Of a stretch of 64,000 nt of DNA, positions 9,364 through 19,600 are shown in pieces. Position numbers and translations under genes: made by a program. Below the pieces are notes generated by a model. It worked only from the letters and a program-made list of their open reading frames with translations. It was not told the DNA's origin and did not search any database. Position 1 is the first letter of the stretch; each line of letters opens with the position of its first letter. Origin of the DNA: Heliocidaris erythrogramma (taxonomy: Eukaryota > Echinodermata > Echinoidea > Camarodonta > Echinometridae). The stretch spans positions 9,846,935-9,910,934 of the forward strand of contig CM046863.1 in NCBI GenBank assembly GCA_025617745.1, read 5' to 3'.

Positions 9364-12300
9364 TTACATCTTGCTATATTTCTCCTTGGTTTCACCCAAA
9401 CCTGATACTTCCCCGACTTCGACCGAGTTGAGTTTCCAGCTGTACGGCCTGTAACCTATCTTAACCTCTGACCCTGCCTCCTTTGCTCTGAGTAGCTCCT
9501 CCACTTGTGCTGCCTTCTCCCTTTCGAGGAATGGAACGGTCCATCTGCAATGTTAATGCAATCAATATATAGTTACCCTCAAAGGCTTCTTCAAAGATGT
9601 CGCAGTAAACCACCTAAAAAAAAAGTAGTTGTTTTTTGTAATACTATATCAAATGATCACAAAAATTGCCTCATGAAAGCTTAGTAATTGCATTATATAG
9701 TTGTAAATACTATACCTGGGGAGCGTTTCATCAAACGTTTTGTCAGTGATTTTTAATGACAAATTTGCTCTCAGCCAATCAGATGCAAGGATTTCAGTAG
9801 CTTATAACAGTTGTCGGTAAAAATCACTGACAAAACGCTTGATGAAACGCTCCCCAGGTATACTGTAATTCTCCAGATTCATTCAAAAGCAGACTAAAAA
9901 CTTACTTGTTTATTATTGATTATTACATTCTTCTCTTGTCTTTCTGCTCTTTTCTTTATCCTACACTGCGCCTAGAGCACTCTACAGAGTGGCATTTGTT
10001 GCATTATAAATCATATCTATTATTATTATATAAAATCATACATGATAAATACTATGTCCTATAAATCTAAGCCATTTATAGAAATGGTTGAGGGCACAAA
10101 CAACCCTCTATCATAAACCAACAACATACCTCACAACTTCCATGTCTGTTCCAGCAGCATCGCTACCATACCACTTTAATAGTGATGGCAAATTGATCTA
10201 CGCATACAAAACAGAGAGAATATAAAGTCAGGAAACACAAAAATAAGTGGCTATCCAGATACCAACATTAAGTGCGGTACTCTGTGAAAGAAAAGAAAAC
10301 AAAAACCTGTGATTTTTTTGGCTGTGAAGTTTTAGTGAAAAAGGTGTAAGACAGTATGTTTTTCTGTTCAAAAAGGGGTAGTAAATAACTTTAAAAGATA
10401 TAAAATAGTCATTGTTATGCTGGTGGCAATTGGTAGTAAACAGTGGCTGTCCTTTTTGTTATCCCCCCCCCCATTGATAATGAGATCCTGGAGATTAACA
10501 GCAGAAAACTCCTTTCTGGGCCAGGGGCACAGGAAGTCTGCTATTGTGAAGGGCAAATAAAATACAGGCGTAGCAAAAATCTAAATATACACACTGGAGC
10601 CAAGAGAAATTTGGCTCTGAAAGCCTAAATCATAGAATTCTTGAAAAAAGATAATAAAATAGATGTGGGGAAAAAATGAAAATCATGGAAGGGCAAATGT
10701 CACTTTTCCCCTAATACCCAAGTTACATCAACGAAACCCGCCAACTGGACCGACAACAGACAAACAAAACATTAGATTATAAATCCCAAATGAAAAAGAA
10801 TAGGTCAATTTGGAATTGGTGTGGAGTCGGTTGGGCAGTGTGACTACGGTATTAAAGACACTACAAAACTTCTGGGGACTATGTAACTCTTTGTATACTG
10901 TAACAAGGTAATAAATATGGACACAACTACAGACAAATTACCTGTTTAGAGTCAGTATCCACAGTGATCTCTTGATTCAAGTAGTTCTTTGAAGCCATCT
11001 GTAAGGCTCTCTCAAGGTTCTGCTCTGTGTATACACCGATAGGTGGACAGGACTTGGAAAGAAAAGGAAAGACACAGATATGGATTCAAGATCACATCCA
11101 CTATAAGTTTGGTCAGATTTGTTTCATTTTAGATGATTAATCTAGTATACAACTTCTAAGCTGCAGTGATGAAGTTTTTCTTCTTTTATTGGTTGCACGT
11201 AGTGCTCAGAAGCTCAGGTGACAACCATTCTGCATTCATTTTCCAAGACTGACATACGGTAACGTATGGGACGAAAAAGCTTTGTCTTGCCCAATTCAGG
11301 ATTTGATGAGAAAACAATGTTCCAGGGAAACAATTACAGTGAAACTTGCTATAAAAAGCTCTGATATAACAAGATTCCTGACATAACAAGGTCATTTTGC
11401 TGCTCCCTGGGGTGGTATTCTGAGATATATTTTATCTTGATTTTAATTGTCATAACAAAATGTATGCATCAATGGTAAATGACCATGCAAAAGTGGCTGC
11501 GTATGCGGAATTCCAAATTTGTTATGACAAAATCTTTTCACTAAAATCAAGATAAAAAAAATTCTCAGAATACCACCCCTGGTCTTTATGTTCTTTTTTT
11601 TCCCACCCTGATATAACAAATAAATTTTAATTGTCCCCAAAGGTCCTCATTATAGTGTGTTTCCACTGTACATACCTCTGCACCGCAGTTGAGCGCAAAG
11701 TGTATCCTGGCATCTAAGCGGTCAACCATGCATGGTAACCTGGGGTCATTGTCATGGAAACAGCTTTTCTTGGTAGAAGGGTGCGGCTTGTTTCCTGTGG
11801 TGAGGAGATAAATTTGAAAGAGGACAGACGAGCATTGTTGATCATCTAGAAGGGACATTAGAGCCTGATCGGTTAGTCACGGAAGGCCATTTGACAAATT
11901 TTGAAAGTTTGAATGCCTGTAGAAAATACGTTTTTAATGCAGAGAGATATGTTTCATTCTGAAGGGCATCACTGAAGGAGTTGAAATTTGATAACAAATG
12001 GGTTGCCATGGTAATCTACTAAAGTTATAATCCATAAAATATTCAATGTCAGGGACGGACAAAATGCCTACTCTTAACCGATCAGGCTCATTATCAAATT
12101 CAGGACTTGCCCTCTACAATTATCTCAAAGGACTTACTTCTTAAGATGCCATGTTCGATGTCATCCAAAGAATAGACCTGGCCAGCGATGACGTAGGAAC
12201 TGGTCTTCCAGAAGTCCTGGACCTCTAGAACAGTGCTAGGCAGCTCCGGCTGAGCTGCTAAGGCGTGGATCGTTAGAGCATTGTAAATGTCTGATTAGAA

Positions 12301-13915
12301 TCAATGACAGAGTCAATGGGAAATAAAATAATTAAAGGCTTACAGCAAAGGGAAGGTGTAGATTGTGGTTAACAATTTTAACTTTCTGAAAAAATTTTGT
12401 TACCATGAACTCTTTTACAATTTTCCAACATTTTTAGAATTTCTTTAAAAGGAACTTTGTATATTTTTAAACCTTGTTTTGAGCTTTCCTGCAATATGGT
12501 TTTAACTCCCATGGCTCCAACATACCCTTGACAGCATGCCATATTGTAGGAACTACATGTATATATCACAGATATTTAACCATCATCAAATAAACACTGG
12601 GAATCTTTTCGCCATACCTATCGTTCTTTCTTGTCCCTATCGCTATTTGGCAAAGGATACTGATAAAGAATGCTTTTCTCTGATCTGATGTCAAATGTCG
12701 AAGGTCAATGCTCTGAAGTTCTCTTGCTTTAGCCTGGTAGTCAATGTACAGGTCACTCTGGCGTAGTTTGGAATAGTCAACGCGGGATCCGTCTTCTGAC
12801 ATACAGGAAGCTTTGATTCTAAAGAAATTCATGCAACAAGATGAATGCTCTCCTGTATGTATATGCCTCCACCTAAATTCAGTGAAGTTCACGACTCAAA
12901 CTGTTCTTGAAATATTGCGATAACCAGAATAAGAAGCCTACAACTGCATGTTAATTGACCTCTTTGACCTTTGACTTTTAACCTAACAAACCGAAAGTCC
13001 AATCATTTTATCTCCTACTCATGTTTACAAATTAGTTGAGATATGGTGATAAGTTACAAAAGCAACAAATCTTCAATTTCATGCATATTTTATTGACCAT
13101 ATGATCTTTGACCTACATGTACGTAAACAAAAATCTAATCAGTTTTGTCTCACTTCATGGCGATGATGCATACTACATGTACATATAGCACCAAGTTTGA
13201 AGTTAATACATCAAAAGTGTTCAAGAGAATATTACAATAAGTAGGCTAAAAACCCGAAATTTCATGGTAAATGACCCCTGTGACCTTCAACCTTTGACCT
13301 ACTCAACCTAAAATCTTGTCAGATTGTCTTACTACAGTGATGTATGCGAGCAATATTCTTCTTTATTTGCAGAACGAGTAACTGAAGAAAAACAGAATGC
13401 AAAAAATTTAAAACATCAAATATTGTACCCGAGAATATTCCACAATGTAGACCTTAACTTATGACTTTAATCATGTCATGTCAATGGTAATTTTCATTTA
13501 CTATTTATGGGTCATGACACTGTCATGGACATTTATTCAAAGTGGTTTAATTTTTGCTCTTTCTGATGAAGTAGGGCATACTGCAAATTTTTATTTGAAA
13601 CGATGTTGATTTATAAGAATAAATTCTATCATCTACGGCGAAAAGAATAAATTCTATCATCTATGGTGAAAAGAATAAATTCATCTTGATCTATGGCGAA
13701 AAGAATAAATTCATTGGCGAAAAGAATAAATTCTATGGCGAAAAGAATAAATTCTACAGCAAAAAGAATTGTCATTGATGGATTGCTTATGCTCGTCATT
13801 GTGTATAAACTTACTTGAGGATACATCTCTGCAGTGCAACAGCAAGATCTAGAGCAGATTGAGGTTTATTGAGGATGTTGTGTTTGACTTTGAATTCAGA
13901 CTCGGTCTCTGCCAT
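9364..13915 (-). CDS. DUF547 domain protein, seven coding exons
   Basis: Exons on the minus strand are 13915-13815, 12818-12661, 12290-12138, 11794-11676, 11052-10942, 10197-10130 and 9544-9364. Phases agree at every junction and the product is 296 residues from MAETESEFKVKHNILNKP to ETKEKYSKM. Family blocks seen are the VDYSKLRQS...Y segment and QRKAFFINIYNALTIHAL (exons 2-3), DDIEHGILRR (exons 3-4), RIHFALNCGAESCPPIGVYT (exons 4-5) and INLPSLLKWYGSD (exon 6). The NIYNAL and H-x-x-LNCG-x-x-SCPP blocks are hallmarks of DUF547, whose function is unknown. The His and Cys motifs hint at a papain-like or metal-binding site, but that is speculation. No signal peptide or membrane segment is seen. 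Introns hold several MITEs. The start is the first ATG of exon 1, so an upstream non-coding exon is possible. Confidence 0.88.
9711..9862. mobile_element. foldback MITE with about 40-bp inverted ends
   Basis: It starts TATACCTGGGGAGCG and ends CGCTCCCCAGGTATA, and each arm extends about 40 bp inward with near-perfect complementarity. It lies in the last intron of the DUF547 gene. The core, with TCTCAGCCAATCAGAT, is shared with the element at 55607-55755. TA or TATA is the likely target site. Confidence 0.8.
9870..10035 (+). mobile_element. SINE 3' tail relic
   Basis: It contains the word CTGCGCCTAGAGCACTCTAC followed by ATTATAAATC and a short ATT repeat. This arrangement is typical of SINE 3' ends with (ATT)n tails in echinoderms and fish. 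The tRNA-derived head is not visible. Confidence 0.45.
11337..11668. mobile_element. Tc1/mariner (pogo-like) MITE
   Basis: The ends are CAGTGAAAC and GTTTCCACTG flanked by TA on both sides, matching the CAGTGGAAC-type ends of pogo-like elements. It lies in intron 4 of the DUF547 gene and carries another element nested within it. A related copy is at 52863-53032. Confidence 0.7.
11409..11579. mobile_element. MITE nested inside the pogo-like MITE
   Basis: The left end GGGGTGGTATTCTGAGA and right end TCTCAGAATACCACCCC are perfect inverted repeats. The arms continue about 45 bp inward with TATCTTGATTTTA and TAAAATCAAGATA. The host arm sequence resumes on each side, so this insertion is the younger of the two. 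Confidence 0.75.
12893..13616. other. intron 1 stretch with GACCTTTGACC words
   Basis: Within intron 1 of the DUF547 gene. Words such as TGACCTTTGACTTT and TGACCTTCAACCTTTGACCT recur at about 120-250 bp intervals, a diverged intermediate-length repeat like that at 31736-32090. No exon is seen here. Confidence 0.45.
13617..13770. repeat. minisatellite, unit about 17-30 bp
   Basis: About seven units share GCGAAAAGAATAAATTC, with or without TATCATCTAC spacers. Units shorten toward the right, as expected of unequal replication slippage. It lies in intron 1 of the DUF547 gene. Confidence 0.85.
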
Positions 13916-15082
13916 GATTACAAAGCCTAGCGAAACCCCTACAGCTGTACAGGTTAGTGCTAGCTGCAACAATCAATCTCTATTAAAGTTCCTTGAATTC
14001 TTTTGCTTGTCCAATCCTTAGATCCAATGGCCACCATGCACCTTGCTGGAATTTGTTCTAAATTATGATAAATGAAAAGAAATAATTTTACAAAATGGCT
14101 TGCAGGGCCTAAAAAATGGGAGGGGAGAATCAGCATTGCAAGGGGAGCTGGTCTAATACAGGAAGATCATTTAGATCTTTCCTTTAATATTTTTACTCCT
14201 ACATGTACTCTTAGTCTTAGTGCACCTGTTGGATGGAAAAATGAGCATGATGAGAGACAGCTCAGAGGCATGAAATATGAAGAATTATACGGAAAGTCCA
14301 CTGCCCTGCAAGTTGATTTAAAGAAGAAGGTTCGAGCAAAATACGACAAGAAATAAGGAAGTTATGAACAGGCCTAGGACTATTTGAAGTTGTTATCAAT
14401 CAAACACAAATTGGCAACTCTGTGATGTATCTTGCGAGTCCTGTAGACGTGGTAGACCCTACCCAAAAGAAAAATCATTATTAAATTTCTGTTTTCTTGA
14501 AAGAAAATACCGGTAGTAAATTTATACATTATTACAAACATGCCTTAGAATAATCATTGCTCATGCATAATCATGTATAAAACCTGTATGAAACAAATCT
14601 AGAAGACTAGACAAAATTAGAATTTATTCCTCCATAGTAAAACTTTAATTTTTAGAAAATTACAATTTATTAGATTTTCTGTACTACTGAGCAAATGGGA
14701 AAGTTAATACGTCACAGAATTGCCAATTTATGTTTGATTGATTACAACTTTCCTACTTGTTCTTGTCGGATTTTGCTCAAACTTTCACTTAGACCGAAAA
14801 ATCAGTCTATTTCGTTCGGGGATATGCTCCGCTGAGACGTCTGGCTTCTCGGAATCCCTCTCCTACATAGACTACTGTCTCTACTGTCTGACTGTCTTCA
14901 TCATGTTTCATAATTTCTAGTCACTATCAGTATCACTATCAGTATCAGTATCACTGCACTGACTCATCAGTCACTGTCCCAATTTGCGGTGCCTAGACTC
15001 TAGAACTAAGACATGTAACTAGTTAGGCTACAGTAGTACAGATGTAAGATGAAAAATATATTACGGCTTTTCAGCCATAAAC
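13916..15082. other. upstream region of the DUF547 gene
   Basis: Probably holds the promoter and any 5' UTR exon of the minus-strand gene. A CTATCAGTATCA microsatellite is at about 14928-14955. An open plus frame at 14072-14356 has no splice or family support. No TATA box or CpG-rich core could be assigned. Confidence 0.4.
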
Positions 15083-15087
15083 ATGTC
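15083..15087. repeat. target-site duplication ATGTC, left copy
   Basis: ATGTC immediately precedes the left LTR and recurs at 25350-25354 after the right LTR. Five bp is usual for BEL/Pao integrases. Confidence 0.9.
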
Positions 15088-16526
15088 TGTGACTGCAGGT
15101 ACGGCGAAATGATTCCAACGCTAAAACGGTTGTTGAGTTTACATGCTAAAGTTGAGGCGAGTCTTTATTTACAAAAGGTGCAACAATTCAACAATGCCAA
15201 TTTCAACACAACATTGCCGTGAAACTGTGAACATAAAAAGATACAAAAATACAATCGAATAATAAGTACAGTACTGTGCAAATAGTAAATACAAATTTAG
15301 AGTTGTTACAAAAATTAAAACAAAAGAGTTGCCAAAGAGGTGGAATAATATTGTGCATTCCCCAAAATGTAAAATGACAAGAGTCAAGCACTACTGGACA
15401 TTAAATATACTGTATTATCTAAACATCTGACTTGAGTAATTCTTTAAGATTGTATCTCGAATGAACATCAGTATATAAAAGGTATCTTTACAATAAATAC
15501 TGAGATTGTTTAATTAAGTAAGAATCAAGGCTCATTCAAGAATTTGGACTGAATTAAAGTTTGCCTTCTATATATGTAATATTTACTACATGTATGAATA
15601 ATGGAATCCCATAGGTGTAAACAGAATGCACTCTTGTCAGTAATAAATCGGCAATCAAAAGCAATTACCCTAAAATCTGATGAATATCAGTAAAATTACT
15701 CGTATGAAATAAACACATTCACATAACAATCATAATAACAATCGACATAAAAATACTTCAAAATGTGCATAGAATACTAAAATGTCATTTATCTGAGTCT
15801 GGCGTTCGATTAGCGTTCAATTAGCGTTCGAGTAAATGTGTGTATTATGTGATATTGAATGCCAATACCAAACGCTAAACTACGAAGAAGCTTAAAACGA
15901 GAATCCATCTTTATCATGTTAATTACATAAGTCATGCAATTACAGAAAATAATTCTAGATATATCTCTAGTTATTCTTACCTCGTTGGCTGGACATTATA
16001 GCCGAAAAAGCAGTCAAAATATAACAATCACGGAGACGATCGAATGGTGATCGCTCTCGTGCGTCGACGAAGTGGCGAATGCGAGCGTTTCTTAAATGTT
16101 ACTGCGCTCACTGAAAATTATAGTTCGCATGAATAATAAAGACTTACTTTTACAACCAACGAGATAGGTTTAACTATGTAAGAAATGTTTAAGGATCATA
16201 AAGATGACATTAATTCAATTGTCTGAAATATTCAACTGCATATTCATTATTTACAGGCCTGAATGTGATGGACTATGTTTCCTCGCGCGGATGAATCAGC
16301 TGTTACGAGGCACGCGGTGCATGCGCAGATTGATCAAAGGTTATCTAATTCGAGGAAACAAAGGGAGATCTTGGCTTTTACGGGAGTATCATGCCCAAAG
16401 GGGGGGGGGGGGGGGCGTCCCGAAAATGTCACAAAATACGAACAAATAAAATAATACAAAGCGATACAAGCTTCGTCAATTTTGTCATTTTTGTCATCTC
16501 CTTCTTGGAGACTGGCGGCAGCCACA
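15088..16526 (-). repeat. BEL/Pao 3' LTR (left copy on plus strand)
   Basis: A 1,439-bp direct repeat of 23912-25349. On the minus strand it starts TGTGGCTGCCGCC and ends CAGTCACA. It includes a G/C homopolymer run whose length differs by one between copies. Confidence 0.95.
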
Positions 16527-16539
16527 CTCCCACCCAAAA
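16527..16539 (-). other. polypurine tract of the BEL/Pao element
   Basis: The minus strand reads TTTTGGGTGGGAG directly before the 3' LTR. This is the expected place for the plus-strand DNA primer of an LTR retrotransposon. Confidence 0.7.
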
Positions 16540-16649
16540 TCATCAAAAGGATTTTTCAAATTCAGAAACTTACAGTCGTCACGTTTACCTAAACATGCAA
16601 AGAGTTTCAGAAAGCAAAGTGACAATGTCCAAAATCAGTCAGTCAACAT

Positions 16650-19600
16650 TTAGTCTGAACTAGGGACTAAGATAATCAATTTGTGTATGGGTCGTTCAAG
16701 TATAGTCCTCTTATGGAGAGATTTGCCATTCTTGTCTAGGTCTGGAGTTGCCATTAGAATTTTGACTTTTCGAACCAGGCCATCATCACTTGGAAATGTC
16801 TCTATGACCCTAGCGATACCCCAGTCTGTTCTACATATGCCGTCGTCTTTGAGGAGTACAATGTCGCCTACTGTCACATTTGGCTTTTTGTCAGTCCAGA
16901 TCTTTCTTGGTTGTAGTGCGGTCAAATACTCTTTTCTCCAACGCGTCCAGAAGAGGTTGGTCAGGTATTGAACCCTTCGCCATCGTTTCTGCAGATAGAT
17001 GTCCTCCCTTTCAAATCTACCTGGTGGTGGCATGATAAGACCCGATTTCATAGTAAGGACATGATTGGGTGTCAAGGGAAGTGGACCGTCTGGACTGTCA
17101 AGGCCATCAACTGTCAACGGCCGACTGTTTACAATGGCCATTGCCTCATACAGAAAGGTTCGAAGGGATGATATGTTCAACTGCGTTCCCGATTGTTCTA
17201 GTATTCCGTTTAGAACATTGCGGACATTTTTAATCTGTCTCTCCCACACTCCTCCCATGTGACTGGAAGAGGGTGGGTTCATTTGGAACTCGCAGTCCAT
17301 CTTCAAGAGGCGAGCGGCGACTTGACTTCGATCCATTTCACCAAGACTTTTCTTCAATTCATGCTTGGCTCCAATAAAGTTTGACCCTTGGTCACACCGA
17401 ATGAGCCGCACGTTGCCACGGATAGCGATGAAGCACCTTAGTGCATTCATGAATGCGTCTGTCGACATATCGTCTAAAGCTTCAACATGTATAGCTCTTG
17501 ATGCCAAACACGTGAGGATGAGACCATATCGTTTGAGTTCTTTACGACCCTCCTTGATTGTGAATGGCCCAAAACAATCAAGGCCACAATACGTAAAAGG
17601 AGGCGATGGTTCCAGACGCTCTTGAGGTAGGTCTGCCATCTGTTGTCCTCTAGTCTTGCCTCGAAGTCGGAGGCAGTGGAAACACTTGCCAATCAAGGAT
17701 GACGTAACTCTTCTACAGCCGATGATCCAATAACCGCTGGACCTAATGGCATTAATTGTGAGGTTACGTCCTTGGTGAGACGTTTCTTGGTGAAAGTGCA
17801 GTGCCACTAACTTGGAACAGCGACTTTCTTTTGGAAGGATGATGGGATGCTTCGCACCATACATCATTTCGGCTTTCTTCAATCGTCCTCCCACCCGCAA
17901 TAAGTCATGCTCGTCAAGGAATGGATCCAGCTGACTTAAAGGGTTGGATTTTGATGGAGAGAACGATCCAGACTTGATTTGCTTTCGATCATCAGAGAAA
18001 GCTTCTGTTTGTATGGCACGAATAAGATTTCTCTTCGCAACAACCTTTGCCTGAACTTCATCAATGATGAGGCCTTTACGCTTGTAGCAACATTTAACTA
18101 TGACGGCAGCTGCTCTTACCACACTTTCAAGACTGGAGAAACGAGTCAGCCTCTGTTCAAAGGTCGTGAAAGCGTAGTTCTTTGCATGTGTCTGTACTGC
18201 ATGTACAGTAGCAGACTTGACCTCGGCATCTTCTGGGGAGACCTCAACATCCACCTCATGAGAGCTGATATTTTCCTCCAACAGGAACTGAGGTCCTGTC
18301 AACCAGTTGGAAGAAATCAGCTCTTCAGTCGTAAGTCCTCGTGAGGCGTGGTCGGCCGGGTTGTCGCCGCTAGCGACGTACTTCCACTGATCAGCGTGTG
18401 ACCCTTGCTTGATGCGTTCTATTCGATTTGCAACAAACATGTGGAAGCGCTTGGTTTCGTTGCGAATGTACCCGAGGACAACTTTCGAGTCTGTCCAGAA
18501 GTAATTTTTCATGGAGCTGTAATCAAGTTCCTTATTCAGGATCTCAGAAACCTTAACTGAACAGGTGGCAGCCTGTAGCTCCAGACGCGGGATGGTTGTC
18601 ATTTTCAATGGGGAGACTCTAGCCTTTGCCATGGCTAGAGAGCAATGGACTTGGCCATCTTCGTTCTTTAGCCTTAAATAGGAACACTGGCCGTAACCAG
18701 ATAGTGAGGCATCTGAGAAATGATGCACCTCGACTTCTGTGGCCTTTCCGAAATCCTGTGGCATAAAGCAACGAGGGATCCTTACCTTGTCAAGCTTAAG
18801 AATTTCTAGCCGCCATTTCTCCCACAGTGGGCGAAGTTCATCAGGGACAGGATGGTCCCAGTCCAACTTTTGCTTGCACATTTCTTGCAGGATTAACCGT
18901 CCTGTAAGCACGAGTGGTGCGATGAGCCCAAGGGGATCGTAGACTGAGGCGACAGTGGCAAGAATTCCTCTTCTTGTGAGAGGATGGTCTTTCAAAGTCA
19001 GCCTGAAGCAAAAGTCATCTGAGTTGATGCACCACTGGAGACCGAGGGCTCTCTCAATAGCCGATGATTGTTCACCAAGCTCTAAACTAGCCTCAGCAAC
19101 AGTAGCACGTTCTGATTGCGGAACGCTGCTGATGACATTCTCGTTGTTCGACACGAACTTATGAAGACGCAAATTGCCCTTGGCACAAATGCGAATTGCA
19201 TTGTGGATCAAGTCTATGGCTTCTTGCTCTGAGGAGGTGCATTTCAATCCATCATCCACATAGAAATTCTTCTTTAGAAAGTCAGCAGCTTCAGAACTGA
19301 TCTCTTTGTGGTCCTCTGCAAGTCGTTTGAGGCCAAAATTGGCACATCCAGGTGAGGAGGTTGCACCAAAAAGATGAACCTTCATCCTATGGTCAACTGG
19401 GGTCTTCATAAGATCCCCATCCTCCCACCACAGGAAACGCAAGTAGTCCTGGTGGGATTCAGAGACAGTGAATTGGTGATACATTTTTTCAATGTCACAC
19501 ATGAAGGCGAAGGGTTCTTTGCGGAATCTCAATATCACTCCAATCAATGGATTGATAAGGTCAGGTCCCTGTAAGAGGTGATCATTTAGGCTAGTCCCTT

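Noticed and set aside
15169-15387. Minus frame present identically in both BEL LTRs
   Set aside because: It lies wholly inside the LTR, is duplicated at 23993-24211 only because the LTR is, and has no protein family match.
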